Shown: piece after piece, positions 17,024 to 27,415 of the stretch
How the letters are laid out: every line of letters begins with the position of its first letter
How positions within the stretch are numbered: position 1 is the stretch's first letter
DNA from: Candidatus Neomarinimicrobiota bacterium
GTDB taxonomy: Bacteria > Fidelibacterota > JAANXI01
Length of the DNA stretch: 64,000 nt
NCBI GenBank assembly: GCA_021734025.1
Contig: JAIPJS010000004.1
Span: 186,001 to 250,000, forward strand
Direction of reading: 5' to 3'
Translations under genes and position numbers: made by a program
The notes under the pieces: model-generated
What the model was told of the DNA's origin: nothing
What the model saw: the letters and a program-made list of their open reading frames with translations, nothing else
The model's database searches: none

Positions 17024-19783
17024 TTACGACGTTTTGCCCTGTTCCTTCAGGACTGCCTGGGCTGCGGCAAGCCGGGCAATCGGCAGACGGAACGGTGAGC
17101 AACTGACGTAGTTGAGTCCGATACGATGGCAGAACTCTACGGAGGCCGGTTCGCCGCCGTGTTCGCCACAGATACCGACCTTGAGCTCGGGCCGGGTTTT
17201 CCGTCCAAGTTCCACGCCCATCTCCATCAGTCTTCCGACACCGGTCTGATCGATAGCCGCGAACGGATCCTTCTTGTAGATCTTCCGTTCCACGTATTCC
17301 GGCAGGAACCGGCCAGCGTCATCTCTGGAGATACCCAGGGTTGTCTGGGTGAGATCGTTGGTACCGAAGCTGAAGAACTCAGCATTCTTGGCGATGTCAT
17401 CAGCCGTTAACGCGGCCCGCGGAATCTCAATCATGGTCCCGACCAGGTAGTCCACCTGGATGCCGGTCTCTTCGAGCACGGCTTCCGCTTCTGCCCGCGC
17501 CTCTTTTTCCTGCAGGCGCAGCTCTTCGGCATTGCCAACCAGCGGAATCATAATCTCCGGATGGGGATCGCCGCCCTCTTTCTTGACTTCGCAGGCGGCT
17601 TCCATGATCGCCCGCACCTGCATCCGGGTGATTTCCGGATAGGTGATGCCGAGACGGCAGCCGCGATGTCCGAGCATCGGGTTCATCTCATGGAGCGCCT
17701 CAATGTTATTCCGGATCTTTTCTTCGGAGACATCGAGTTTCTTTGCAAGATCCACGATTTCTTCATCAGTATGCGGCAGGAATTCGTGCAGCGGTGGATC
17801 CAGTGTCCGAATTGTAACCGGACGAGATTCCATCGCCTCGAAGATGCCCTTGAAGTCATCCCGCTGCATCGGCAGGAGTTTCTCAAGCGCTTTTTCGCGG
17901 CCTTCCGTGTCGTCGGCGAGAATCATTTCACGCACCGCATCGATCCTGTTGCCGCCGAAGAACATATGTTCGGTCCGGGTCAGCCCGATACCTTCGGCAC
18001 CAAGTGCCACCGCAGATTTCGCCTGATCCGGCTGGTCGGCGTTGGTCCGGACTCCGAGTTCGCGAACATCGTCGGCCCATTCCATAAATTCTTTGAAGAT
18101 ATGAAAATCTTTGGACTCATCCGGCTCCATGGTGCCTTCGATCAGCACACGCACCACTTCGGACGGCTCCGTTTCCAGTCCGCCTGCGATGACTTCGCCC
18201 ATGGTACCGTCAATGGAGATCCAGTCGCCTTCTTTGACCACACGGCCGTCAGGCAGCGTCATCTGGCGCTTCTTATAGCTAATCTCCAGGGCGTCACAGC
18301 CGACGATACATGTTTTACCCATCTGGCGGGCAACCAGTGCCGCATGCGAGGTCATACCGCCGCGGGCGGTCAAAATACCTTCCGCGGCATCCATACCACG
18401 GATGTCTTCCGGGCTGGTTTCCAACCGCACCAGGATTACATCCTCGCCGCGCTTCTTCCATTCCACGGCATCCGGTGCGTTAAACACAACGCGACCGCTT
18501 GCGGCGCCGGGACCGGCGGGCAATCCTTCGGCCAATTTCTTCCCCTCATCAAGCGCTTTCTGTTTTTCGTCCGGATTGAACAGTGGCCGGAGCAGCTGGT
18601 TCAGATATTCCGGATCTTCTACGCGGAGCAGAGCCGTATCCTTGTTGATTAATCCTTCTTCCACCATTTCGGCGGCCATGCGGATAGCGGCGATTGCCGT
18701 CCGTTTCCCGTTTCGGGTCTGGAGCATCCAGAGTTTGCCATCCTGAATGGTGAACTCAAGATCCTGCATATTCTTGTAGTGCTTTTCCAGCCGATCCTGG
18801 ATCTCGATGAGTTCGTTATACTGTTCCGGCATTTCTGTTTCCAGAGATGTCGGACCGTCTTGGGTTTCGTCCTCCTTGTTAATCGGATGCGGCGTCCGGA
18901 TACCGGCAACCACATCTTCACCCTGGGCGTTCGGCAGGTACTCACCGAAAAATTTATTTTCGCCCGTGGCCGGATTTCGCGTAAAAGCTACACCGGTAGC
19001 AGACCCTTCACCGAGGTTACCGAAAACCATGGTCTGTACGTTGACCGCGGTTCCCCACTCATCCGGGATATTGTTCAGTTCGCGGTATGCAATAGCGCGC
19101 TCGTTATTCCAGGAACCGAAGACTGCACCGATAGACATCCAGAGCTGCTTTTCCGGATCTTCAGGGAACGGCTCACCGGTTTTGGCTTCGATAATTTCTT
19201 TATAATTATCAACCAGTTCTTTCAGCGCCTCGACGCTCAAATCAACGTCTTCATCTGCACCGTACTTATCTTTGATTTTATCCAGTTCGACTTCAAACGG
19301 ATCTTCATCATCTTTGGACTCGGGACGGATTCCCAATACTACGTCGCCAAACATAGTGACAAAACGACGATACGAATCCCATGCGAATCGTGGGTTCGCC
19401 CGCTCGGCGAGCCCCTGCACGGCTTCGTCATTTAGCCCCAGGTTCAGCACCGTATCCATCATTCCCGGCATGGAAGCACGTGCGCCGGATCGAACAGAGA
19501 ATAGCAGCGGATCTTCCTTATCGCCGAATTTCTTCCCCATCACATCTTCGACTTTCTTCAACGCTTTCTCAACCTGATCCTCCAGGCCTTCCGGATAGGT
19601 ATCGTCATGTGTGTAATAGTACGTACACACTTCCGTTGAAATTGAAAAGCCGGGCGGTACCGGCACCCCGAGATTAGTCATCTCCGCAAGGTTGGCGCCT
19701 TTGCCTCCCAGCAGATTCTTCATCTCGGCCGAACCTTCTGCCTGGCCATCGCCAAAATAATAGACGTATTTGTCGTTACTCAT
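17024..19783 (-). CDS. ppdK: Pyruvate, phosphate dikinase
   Basis: 919 residues, a little longer than typical (~875). Order of domains: ATP-grasp ([21 protein letters not shown] at about 26-46, and [21 protein letters not shown] near 250-270), phosphohistidine swivel domain with [16 protein letters not shown] (His near 480), then the PEP-utilising TIM barrel with [23 protein letters not shown] and the C-terminal [15 protein letters not shown] containing the catalytic Cys. It interconverts pyruvate, ATP, Pi with PEP, AMP, PPi in the cytoplasm. It appears to be monocistronic, with its own terminator. Confidence 0.96.
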   Translation of the reverse strand: MSNDKYVYYFGDGQAEGSAEMKNLLGGKGANLAEMTNLGVPVPPGFSISTEVCTYYYTHDDTYPEGLEDQVEKALKKVEDVMGKKFGDKEDPLLFSVRSGARASMPGMMDTVLNLGLNDEAVQGLAERANPRFAWDSYRRFVTMFGDVVLGIRPESKDDEDPFEVELDKIKDKYGADEDVDLSVEALKELVDNYKEIIEAKTGEPFPEDPEKQLWMSIGAVFGSWNNERAIAYRELNNIPDEWGTAVNVQTMVFGNLGEGSATGVAFTRNPATGENKFFGEYLPNAQGEDVVAGIRTPHPINKEDETQDGPTSLETEMPEQYNELIEIQDRLEKHYKNMQDLEFTIQDGKLWMLQTRNGKRTAIAAIRMAAEMVEEGLINKDTALLRVEDPEYLNQLLRPLFNPDEKQKALDEGKKLAEGLPAGPGAASGRVVFNAPDAVEWKKRGEDVILVRLETSPEDIRGMDAAEGILTARGGMTSHAALVARQMGKTCIVGCDALEISYKKRQMTLPDGRVVKEGDWISIDGTMGEVIAGGLETEPSEVVRVLIEGTMEPDESKDFHIFKEFMEWADDVRELGVRTNADQPDQAKSAVALGAEGIGLTRTEHMFFGGNRIDAVREMILADDTEGREKALEKLLPMQRDDFKGIFEAMESRPVTIRTLDPPLHEFLPHTDEEIVDLAKKLDVSEEKIRNNIEALHEMNPMLGHRGCRLGITYPEITRMQVRAIMEAACEVKKEGGDPHPEIMIPLVGNAEELRLQEKEARAEAEAVLEETGIQVDYLVGTMIEIPRAALTADDIAKNAEFFSFGTNDLTQTTLGISRDDAGRFLPEYVERKIYKKDPFAAIDQTGVGRLMEMGVELGRKTRPELKVGICGEHGGEPASVEFCHRIGLNYVSCSPFRLPIARLAAAQAVLKEQGKTS

Positions 19784-19854
19784 ACAAGCTCCTGTCAGTC
19801 TGTTATGGTTTTAAAGATTAACAATCCATATGCCTTTGTGTGTTCAACTCCCCG

Positions 19855-20667
19855 TTAAAATGGCCAATCTGTCTGACTCAGTTGCTGGTGTTCAAAGTGC
19901 CCGTTTTCTATAAAGTGCAGCGATTGGCGCAACGTTTGATCCTGCATCATGATGTTCGCATGAATGGCATGCACCAGGATAAAATCCTGTGCTCCATTCA
20001 ATTTGGTTTGTTCAACCGAGATGGTGCCGTCATCATCGCCGGGAAGATACCAGGCATAGCCGTACTTTCCGCCTGTTCCTCCGGCTATAATACCAAACTC
20101 TACCGGCGGTATACCGGCATTCGGCGCAAAGGCGTCGGCGCCGGTAGTCAAATAGTCCACATTCTTTTTATAGAGCCACCGGAACGGCGGAAATTCCTGG
20201 AGTTCATCAGCAATCAGGCTGCCCTGATTCGGCGGTGCAATCATCACAAATCGGCCCGGATGCGGCGGGGGATACTTCTCCAGGTAATACCGGATAATAA
20301 TGCCGCCCATGCTGTGGGTAACAAAGTGGATCCTGTGTTCCAGATAGTCCTGTCCACGGAGTATAGAATCAAGTTTTGCCGCATTTTCCTCGACGGTATA
20401 ATCCCGGCTGTCATAATCCCAGTTGAAGGTGAGATAGCCCTCATTTTCAAACATATTCTGGAGCCGTTTCATGGAATACGCCGTTTTCAGGGCGCCATGC
20501 AGCAACACCACCATCTCCTGGTGTTCTCCAGCTTGCATTGCGGGGGGTACACTTTCTCCGGCAAGCACATCCTGTTGAAATCCGGCAAAGCCACTATAAA
20601 AAGGAATAATAAAAAGAAGGCCTGTAAAAACAGCAAATCGCAATATTTGATTCACCTTCTTCAACAT
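19855..20667 (-). CDS. Secreted alpha/beta-hydrolase lipase
   Basis: 270 residues. A hydrophobic leader (about residues 8-30) suggests export. The fold motifs are VVLLHGALKTAYSMKRLQ (oxyanion region), THSMGGIIIRYYLEKY (nucleophile Ser in HSMGG, near 118), the acid in GDDDGTISVEQTKL near 210-223, and a His in LVHAIHANIMMQD near 231-243. The architecture resembles DUF676/PGAP1-type lipases that act on acyl esters. No partner gene is evident; ppdK lies downstream by 71 bp. Confidence 0.8.
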   Translation of the reverse strand: MLKKVNQILRFAVFTGLLFIIPFYSGFAGFQQDVLAGESVPPAMQAGEHQEMVVLLHGALKTAYSMKRLQNMFENEGYLTFNWDYDSRDYTVEENAAKLDSILRGQDYLEHRIHFVTHSMGGIIIRYYLEKYPPPHPGRFVMIAPPNQGSLIADELQEFPPFRWLYKKNVDYLTTGADAFAPNAGIPPVEFGIIAGGTGGKYGYAWYLPGDDDGTISVEQTKLNGAQDFILVHAIHANIMMQDQTLRQSLHFIENGHFEHQQLSQTDWPF

Positions 20668-20774
20668 ATCAAGGTAATGTAGATGAATTTTTATAGGATT
20701 TCAATAATTCTGTGGAAATAACTAACAGATGGACAAAATTATACGCGGGGGACAGATTGGGAAGGTGCAAACAG

Positions 20775-21479
20775 TTATAAAGTCACCCAATAAACGATCG
20801 AACGTCGCACCCAGGCGGACCACGCCCCGTCGATAACCCAATCGCTGGGAGTTGTGTATCCTTTCATATAGCCCTTTCCGGGATGATAGACGCTGTTGTG
20901 ATAAGCATACACGGAGAAGCGGTAAACGCCAACCACATCCATAAGCGGCAGGGTATACGTCGTATCCGGCCCGATATCGGCTTCTAATTGCACACTCTCT
21001 TCACCATTGCCCTCTATGTACACAAGTTCCACCATATACCGGGACACGGAATCCGCCATCGACCAGACCGGCCGTGGCTCAGCGCCCCTCAAAACATGTA
21101 TTGTATCGGCGCCGTCAGTATAAATCCGGAAGTCTCCTGGCGTAGTGACGGAGTCCACAAACATGCGGTCCTGGATGGAGACTTCCATCGTATACGTCGA
21201 GTCGTGTCGAAATTCGGCGACGGTTTGCTCCAGCACGTATCGCTCGGAACGATCGATATTCGTCATGGGCACGCCGTTGACCATCGGATCAAGCCCGTAC
21301 ATGGGCGAGCCGAGTCGGCGGACATCCATAATAACGCCAAAATCATTGGTCGTTTGGTAGACCACGCCATCCAGAGTGACATCCTGAATATCGACGTTAT
21401 GCCCTTCACAGGTATACAGGGAAATCCCGGCGATACAAGCGAAGAGAACTACTATTGAAATTCGTTTACTATAATCCAT
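20775..21479 (-). CDS. Secreted protein of unknown function
   Basis: 234 residues. The N-terminus has a basic-hydrophobic export signal ending near ISLYTCEGHN; the Cys could be lipidated, although L-Y-T-C is a poor lipobox. The body is rich in beta-type sequence with repeated Asp/Tyr/Thr and ends in an aromatic strand (VRRSIVYWVTL), as outer-membrane or surface-bound proteins of the FCB group often do. I do not recognise a family. It is isolated between the lipase and the toxin-antitoxin fusion. Confidence 0.65.
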   Translation of the reverse strand: MDYSKRISIVVLFACIAGISLYTCEGHNVDIQDVTLDGVVYQTTNDFGVIMDVRRLGSPMYGLDPMVNGVPMTNIDRSERYVLEQTVAEFRHDSTYTMEVSIQDRMFVDSVTTPGDFRIYTDGADTIHVLRGAEPRPVWSMADSVSRYMVELVYIEGNGEESVQLEADIGPDTTYTLPLMDVVGVYRFSVYAYHNSVYHPGKGYMKGYTTPSDWVIDGAWSAWVRRSIVYWVTL

Positions 21480-21604
21480 AACTTAAATTTGGAACTTCTG
21501 CCGTGCTTTTCCAAAGAAATAATCACCATCCATTTCTTTGGAATAAGACCAGAGGAAGGATAATTCCCCGGAAAAATATCTTCAGATTAAACCGGGGCGC
21601 GAAG

Positions 21605-22156
21605 TTATAGGGTAATCGTCTGCTGGTACACTGTTTCCCGCAGATCGATCATCACGAGTTCGATGGAGCGAACTTTCCAGCGATAAAAAAGGCGGTATTT
21701 TCCGAGCCGGAAATACGCCAATCCTTCGAGCCCGTTTTTAAGCATGGTACCCTTCACTTCCTTTTCGGATAGCTTTTTCAGGTAACTAAAAATTTTCTGC
21801 TGGGTCTCCGGATGAAGATCCTGCAGCGCCTTTTTCACCGGAGGCAGGACTTTGATTCTGACCGGCTGATCATAGGTCTTTTTTGCATTCAGCCGATCCC
21901 GAAATAGTTCATCGGAGGTTAGCGATAATCCCTCCCCGCGACTCAGCTCATGCATACTCTTCAGAATAGTCTTATAAAAATCCACATCCCGCATTATCTC
22001 CATGGTCTCGTGCCAGCCGTCAAACGTTTCCTGGCTTAACAGGACTGCAATAGCTTCACCGTTCCGGGTAATGCTGATGGGATTATCAGTTTCGGAGACC
22101 TCCTCCACGAATTGACTCAATTTCATTTTCACTTCCGATAGTGATAGTGTTTTCAT
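21605..22156 (-). CDS. Fused YefM/Phd antitoxin - RelE/ParE toxin
   Basis: 183 residues in one frame. Residues about 1-85 match Phd/YefM antitoxins (LSLSEVKMKLSQFVEEV, then PISITRNGEAIAVLLSQETF). Residues about 96-183 match RelE/ParE toxins (VRIKVLPPVKKALQDLHPET, LKNGLEGLAYFRLGKYRLFY, then IELVMIDLRETVYQ). Normally these are two overlapping genes; here no stop separates them. RelE-type toxins cleave mRNA on the ribosome, ParE types block gyrase; this one ends differently from either. Fusion could be permanently self-neutralised or serve as a regulator. No second copy nearby. Confidence 0.82.
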   Translation of the reverse strand: MKTLSLSEVKMKLSQFVEEVSETDNPISITRNGEAIAVLLSQETFDGWHETMEIMRDVDFYKTILKSMHELSRGEGLSLTSDELFRDRLNAKKTYDQPVRIKVLPPVKKALQDLHPETQQKIFSYLKKLSEKEVKGTMLKNGLEGLAYFRLGKYRLFYRWKVRSIELVMIDLRETVYQQTITL

Positions 22157-22295
22157 AGATGACCCTCTATATCACATTAATTCAAGATGTCTAAAATTTC
22201 GACTAAAATACAGTCGTTAATATTGGTCAAAAACAGGAGAATTGCAAGCATACGATTTCGCGCATCCGTAGTTTTCCAATAAACTTCCGGGTGCG

Positions 22296-24131
22296 TTAAA
22301 ACGAGATAAGATTCGGTAAGAATTCAGTGAGCCACGGAATATAGGTGATCGCCATGACGCCCAGGAGGAGAATAATCAAAGGAACAACTGTAGAAAGATA
22401 GACTTCCGTTAATGGCTTGTCGAATCGGTAGGAAGAGAGAAACAGGTTCATGCCGATTGGCGGCGTCAGGAAGCCGAGTTCAAGGTTGGCGAGAAAAATG
22501 ATGCCAAGGTGAACAGGATCGATACCGAAAGCGGCGCCCAGCGGAGTAATTAATGGAACTACCACCACCAGCGCAGAGAAAATTTCCATAATCGCGCCAG
22601 TCAGGATCAGAAAGATATTCAATAACAGGAGAAAGACATATTTCGACTCAATGTGCGCCTGCACCCACGCCAGGGTCTTCATTGGAATTTGTGCGTCGAT
22701 CAGGTAGCTGGTGAATCCCATAGCCACACCGAGAATAATGAGGACCCCGCCAACCAAAATGGCACACTCTTTCAATACCTCGCGGAAATCTTTACCAAGA
22801 CCGAGATCGCGGTAGACAAACACCTCGATGGCCAGCGTGTAAGCGGCCGCGATAGCTGCCGTTTCCACCAGCGAGGCGTACCCGCCGAAAATTCCGATCA
22901 GGATAATAAACGGGATCGCCACTTCCCACTTGGCCTTCCATAGCGAATCCAGCGCGTCCTGCCAGCCGAACGGCGTTCGCGTGACTGATTTTGTTGCTGC
23001 ACCGTGTCGGAATCCCCAAAGCGCCAGAAGTCCCAACAACAGCAAGCCCGGAATAATCCCGCCTAGGAACAGATTCGGCACCGGTACGTGGGCGATTACC
23101 GCATACAGAATAATCGGCAGACTCGGGGGAAATAGCAATCCCAGCGAACCTGAAGCCGTCACCAATCCCAGCGAGAACTCTTCCTTATAGCCGGCACGGA
23201 GCAGCAGCGGCATTAGCAGGCCACCAAACGCCAGAATCGTAACGCCGGAGCCGCCGGTGAATGCCGTAAAAAACGCGCAGACCAGGATAGTCGCAATCGC
23301 TTCCCCGCCGGGCATCCAGCCGAACCAGGTCCGGAATACCCGGACCAGTCGCTTGGACGCGCCACCTTCCGAGAGGAAATAACCAGCCAGCGTAAACAAC
23401 GGAATCGTCGGAAGGATCGGCGACGTAACGATGCGATACATTTCGCTGGGAATAGAGGCAATCGGTACCTGATTATGCCAGAATAAGAGTAACGCTGCAC
23501 CGCCCAGCGCGATGAACACCGGCGTCCCGGCGATAATCGCCAGAAAGAGTACCACAAATCCAACCCAGACAATACCGGAACCGGCCAGCGAAGAAAAAAT
23601 CCCGATCATGCTTAATCCGACAATCACCGAAAGGCCTGCAAGTCGTTCGGTGATTGTCTCGGTGCCGTGCATGAACAGCCGGATAGCGATAAGCAGGAAG
23701 CCCAGCGGCATAACCAGTTCCGCGGCCCAGGTCGGCACACCACCCATAATGTACGTGGGAAACTCAAACTCGGATTTCACTAGATCAAAACTGGCTTTGG
23801 CGAGTCCCAGCGATACGGCGGATCCTACGGTACACGCAATAAAATTAGCTGTGTGGGAGAGTTTGGAGTCACCCTGTAAAAACTGAATCCCCAGGGTAAA
23901 TGAAAGGAGCCGGTCATATCGCGCGGCCAGCGCGGCCCCCACAACACCGATCCAGAGCGTCAGGTGCTGGACCACCAATACCGCCCCGGGCATACTTGAA
24001 CCGAGGAAATTCCGGGTAATGATTTCACCGAGCGGCAACAGCATGAGCGCGAGGAGAATCAGGTAGGTAAACCAGCTCTCTACGGCTTCCAATACGGAAG
24101 AAACGGATGTCGGTGTCTTGAGGCCCAGCAC
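22296..24131 (-). CDS. TRAP transporter fused small+large permease (DctQM)
   Basis: 611 residues. The first ~160 form the four-helix DctQ subunit (SWFTYLILLALMLLPLGEII and PGAVLVVQHLTLWIGVV); the remaining ~440 form the DctM subunit with the family blocks FTLAGYFLSEGGASKRLVRV, GGSGVTILAFGGLLMPLL and FLTPPIGMNLFLSSYRF. The fused form is common in TAXI and TatT-associated systems. It uses the sodium gradient to import organic acids, guided by the DctP protein encoded upstream. The permease is separated from dctP by about 1.1 kb of repeats. Confidence 0.9.
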   Translation of the reverse strand: MLGLKTPTSVSSVLEAVESWFTYLILLALMLLPLGEIITRNFLGSSMPGAVLVVQHLTLWIGVVGAALAARYDRLLSFTLGIQFLQGDSKLSHTANFIACTVGSAVSLGLAKASFDLVKSEFEFPTYIMGGVPTWAAELVMPLGFLLIAIRLFMHGTETITERLAGLSVIVGLSMIGIFSSLAGSGIVWVGFVVLFLAIIAGTPVFIALGGAALLLFWHNQVPIASIPSEMYRIVTSPILPTIPLFTLAGYFLSEGGASKRLVRVFRTWFGWMPGGEAIATILVCAFFTAFTGGSGVTILAFGGLLMPLLLRAGYKEEFSLGLVTASGSLGLLFPPSLPIILYAVIAHVPVPNLFLGGIIPGLLLLGLLALWGFRHGAATKSVTRTPFGWQDALDSLWKAKWEVAIPFIILIGIFGGYASLVETAAIAAAYTLAIEVFVYRDLGLGKDFREVLKECAILVGGVLIILGVAMGFTSYLIDAQIPMKTLAWVQAHIESKYVFLLLLNIFLILTGAIMEIFSALVVVVPLITPLGAAFGIDPVHLGIIFLANLELGFLTPPIGMNLFLSSYRFDKPLTEVYLSTVVPLIILLLGVMAITYIPWLTEFLPNLISF

Positions 24132-24539
24132 GCTGTATTTCGTTTCCGGTGTTAATCAGGGTTGTGGAATTGAAGGTATATAATGTAGTGTGCAATTGAC
24201 GGAGACGCACGTAAAAAGTAACTATTTCAATCGCTGATCCCGCCCAGCGTCCGTAAGAACCCACAGAGAACTCTCGGACGCAATATTCTTGTTCCTTTTG
24301 GCTTTGAAATACTTATCCTGCATTATTCATAAATCGGAAAAAATTAACGTCTTCCATATGCGGTAAGATCAATGTTTTTCTGTTTTCACACAGCCTGCAT
24401 AGAACGTCTCTCCTTGGAACATTTCCAATACTTTCTCTGGTTCTGAAAAACCCACTGAATATTTATTCAATTGGATTCCCGAAAAATGTGCTGCTATTTC
24501 ATGAATTATGCAGGGTATATTGAAAATATAGTTATTCCG

Positions 24540-25205
24540 AGCGGAGCAAAGTGAAGCCTCCCGGGAAGGTCTCATCAGTGACTTTTGGTGAATGACTCCT
24601 CCTGGAGGAGGAATCTCGGGAATTACTCTCCCAGGATGAAATCACCAGATCCTTCCCCGCAGTGATCCCGTTGGGCTCGCTCTGCTCGCTCAGGATGACT
24701 AGTGTTGCTTTTATCCTAGGACTAATCAAGAACCAAGTCATTCCGACTGAATCCCGGCGGCTGCCGGCCCTCCGTTTTATGAAGACTGACTACTTGTATT
24801 TTACCGAGAATCCTCCGCAACGATATCAACCCTCCCGTCACCGACCGCTACCAGCGTCGGTGACCCTTAAAGGGATCACCGACGGGAAATCAAGTCATTC
24901 CGACCGCTCATGACATGTCGGGAGAGCGAAGAAATCTTGTGAGGGAACTTCCGGAGTTGAGTTGACGAGATCCTTCCCCAAAGGGATCCCCTTGGGACGG
25001 CTCCTCCGCTTGCGCGGAGTCGCTCAGGATGACTAGTAGGTTTTGGTATTGTGGAAAAGTAAAATAAAATGAGTCATCCCGACCGAGCGTCAGCGAACGG
25101 AGGAATCACGTAAAGAAATCCCCAGCGCCACAAATACACCTTTTCCCGTCTCGCAATGAGATTGCGAGGCTAACGTATGGAGCCTTTGAATTTCATTCAA
25201 AGGCA
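24540..25205. repeat. Repeat island inside the TRAP locus (family A, several copies)
   Basis: The 24132-25247 gap between permease and dctP carries no gene. It holds at least four family-A units in a row: GAGCGGAGCAAAGTGAAGCC, CTCCTCCTGGAGGAGGAATC, CCCGTTGGGCTCGCTCTGC, GTCGGTGACCCTTAAAGGGA, two TCGCTCAGGATGACTAG ends, and the twin hairpin CTCGCAATGAGATTGCGAG plus GCCTTTGAATTTCATTCAAA (about 25151-25203). Direct and inverted pieces suggest repeated insertion or recombination. Confidence 0.8.
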
Positions 25206-25247
25206 GGACTCCACTCTGGAGGACTCGTTGGTATGCACTGGGAAAAT

Positions 25248-26306
25248 CTACTTCACCGCCTGGCTACTATCCTGCTTTGACTGCCGGTATTCCTTGAGTT
25301 GCGGCCAGAGATTCATCACGCGTTCGTGCATTGCGTCCGGAACCAGAACACCTTTGAATCCGGGGTAATAAGACTCGGTCTCTTTTCGCCAGACCTCCAT
25401 CATTTCTTCGTCCGGCGTATGCACTACTAGCCCGTGCTTTTTCATAATGTCGATGGCCTGATCCGAATTATACCGAATTTCGTTCTTAATCCGCTTGCTG
25501 CGCTCTATCGCGGCCTCTCGCATTGGTTCCCGATACTGTTCCGGCACCCGTTCCCACGCCTTATTGGTGATCACGAACCCGCCGGAGAGTGCTGCCCATT
25601 TCACGTTCAGCATATGGTTGGCGATACCGAACCACTGGGACGACAGCACCAAAAATGCCGGCGCCTGCACCACGTCAATGAGTCCGGTCTGGAGTCCCGG
25701 GAGCACGTCACTAGTCGTCAACGGGACAGGATTAAATCCGGAGGACCTCCATAGTTCGAGATCGTCAAAATCCGTGGCGCGGGTAAATAGTTTCAAGCTT
25801 TTTACATCTGCTGGCTTCATGATCGGTTCGGTGGAAAAAAAGTATATCCAGCCGACATCCGCCCAGAAGAGCAGTTCAAATCCCCGGTCGCTAAATTTTT
25901 GCCGCAGGGACGGACCGATCCGCTCCCGTAACCAGTCCAATTCGTCCCAGCTTTGCACCATCATTGGATAATTGAGCCCGTACACCGCATCATGGATAAA
26001 TTGCAATCCCTTCGTGCTAACGGCCGCCGCCTGAATTTGGTCGATGCGCATCTTTCGAATCATATCGCGTTCGTCACCGGTCACGCCACCGGGATAGATC
26101 CGGACGGAGACTTCGCCATTTGTAATCTTCTCCCAATCGGTCGCGATATCCTGCAGTACCTCGTAATATCCGGTAGATTTCGGCACTAACGTCGCAATTT
26201 TAATCTGAATCGGCTTCGCCGCTGATTGAGTAAACGGAGATAGTATCAGCCCAAGCACTGCCACTCCCACTATACCGCGAGAAAATTTTTTTAAATATAA
26301 GGTCAT
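25248..26306 (-). CDS. TRAP transporter substrate-binding protein (DctP)
   Basis: 352 residues with an export signal (residues about 8-30) and the DctP fold. KIATLVPKSTGYYEVLQDIA near 36-55, then EVSVRIYPGGVTGDERDMIRKM shape near 64-85 (shown here only in part), and the ligand-clamp Arg region LKLFTRATDFDDLELWRSS near 172-190. It would capture an organic acid in the periplasm. The stop lies before the repeat island; the TatT lipoprotein gene is 53 bp upstream. Confidence 0.9.
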   Translation of the reverse strand: MTLYLKKFSRGIVGVAVLGLILSPFTQSAAKPIQIKIATLVPKSTGYYEVLQDIATDWEKITNGEVSVRIYPGGVTGDERDMIRKMRIDQIQAAAVSTKGLQFIHDAVYGLNYPMMVQSWDELDWLRERIGPSLRQKFSDRGFELLFWADVGWIYFFSTEPIMKPADVKSLKLFTRATDFDDLELWRSSGFNPVPLTTSDVLPGLQTGLIDVVQAPAFLVLSSQWFGIANHMLNVKWAALSGGFVITNKAWERVPEQYREPMREAAIERSKRIKNEIRYNSDQAIDIMKKHGLVVHTPDEEMMEVWRKETESYYPGFKGVLVPDAMHERVMNLWPQLKEYRQSKQDSSQAVK

Positions 26307-26359
26307 AAATATTTCCGATTGTGTTTAGAAATTAATACCGATTTCAGTTTCTGGTGACA

Positions 26360-27280
26360 TTAGTAAAAATATCGATCTATATGTTCCAGCAGCCATTCAG
26401 CCCGCCGGTGTGCCAATGCATTTGACAATCGTAAATCCGGATATTTCTCTATATCCACGGCCAGCGCTTTGTCTAGTAATTTCCGGAATCGTTCCTGATC
26501 CTGCTGCCGGACGGCTATCGCTTCCGCCGCCGTCACATAAGTACCGGCGGAGTGCCCCTGGTTTAGTTCCAGTGCCCGCTGAAAGTGGTACTCTGCCGAA
26601 TCTATAGAGCCCCCCATACCGGCGCGGCCGGCCTGAAACGAAATCATAAAGTCGTGCAGCTGACCGTCTCCCCAGGTGTCATCCAGCTCCAGCGCCCGGG
26701 TGATCAGGGCTTCCACCTTGGGTAAGTCCAAAACCAACTTGTAATCGTCTGTATCCGAACTGATGGCGCTGCCCCATGAGGCCGCCGTCCAGTAAAGAAA
26801 TGAAAGGTCGTCCACGGAAACTTGTTGCACTGTTGAGTCCGCATTTTGATTAAGACCGGCACGAAATCCGGGATACTTTACCTCCAGGCCCCGGAGTCCA
26901 TAATCTCTGGCACGGAGGAACATCTGTTTCCCGCGATCCCGCATCTGCCGGGCTTGCTCGATATTCCCGTTTTCCTCGACCACATCGGCCTCTTGCATGA
27001 TAAAGGCATGTGAATACATGGTGAATCCGCCGGCCGCCGCATTCAATAGCTGGGGGTTCTCCGGCGACCCGGTTAAAAGCATCTCCACCATTTTCAGGGT
27101 GGAGGGCATAGCTTCCTCGACGAACTCCGGATCGCCATCTCTGGTATAGGCGTCCATGGCGTTATCGAACGAACCGGCAACCTGCCTCATGGCCATCTTT
27201 TTGACGGAACAGCCAGAGAGAAGAATCAGGACGATGCCGGTCAAAATGACAAATCGACTGCGCTGGTCAATCATATCCAA
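26360..27280 (-). CDS. TatT-family TRAP-associated TPR lipoprotein
   Basis: 306 residues. A lipoprotein signal (LTGIVLILLSGCS, Cys near 24) is followed by helical TPR-like repeats, for example LLNAAAGGFTMYSHAFIMQE and DGQLHDFMISFQAGRAGMGG. This is the family found next to DctP in TPAT systems, where it binds the substrate-binding protein as a trimer in the periplasm (known from Treponema). Context (dctP 53 bp downstream) supports it. Confidence 0.85.
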   Translation of the reverse strand: MDMIDQRSRFVILTGIVLILLSGCSVKKMAMRQVAGSFDNAMDAYTRDGDPEFVEEAMPSTLKMVEMLLTGSPENPQLLNAAAGGFTMYSHAFIMQEADVVEENGNIEQARQMRDRGKQMFLRARDYGLRGLEVKYPGFRAGLNQNADSTVQQVSVDDLSFLYWTAASWGSAISSDTDDYKLVLDLPKVEALITRALELDDTWGDGQLHDFMISFQAGRAGMGGSIDSAEYHFQRALELNQGHSAGTYVTAAEAIAVRQQDQERFRKLLDKALAVDIEKYPDLRLSNALAHRRAEWLLEHIDRYFY

Positions 27281-27415
27281 AGATTCCCGTAACGTTTAAT
27301 TGGGCAGGAACAAATTGTGTTTATCAATCAAGGATGCGGAGATGTGCAGTAAATCCCGCTGGTTATAATGTATAAAAGAATAGGAGCGCTGGCAGGTTAT
27401 TTCTCAAATATTCTG

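Noticed and set aside
17561-18652. 363-codon frame opposite ppdK
   Set aside because: Entirely antisense to a fully conserved enzyme; composition (His/Arg/Phe rich) is what an antisense frame of such a gene yields.
24540-25205. Repeat island considered as an insertion sequence
   Set aside because: No transposase frame and no clean terminal inverted repeat pair or target duplication; it is a chain of palindromic units.
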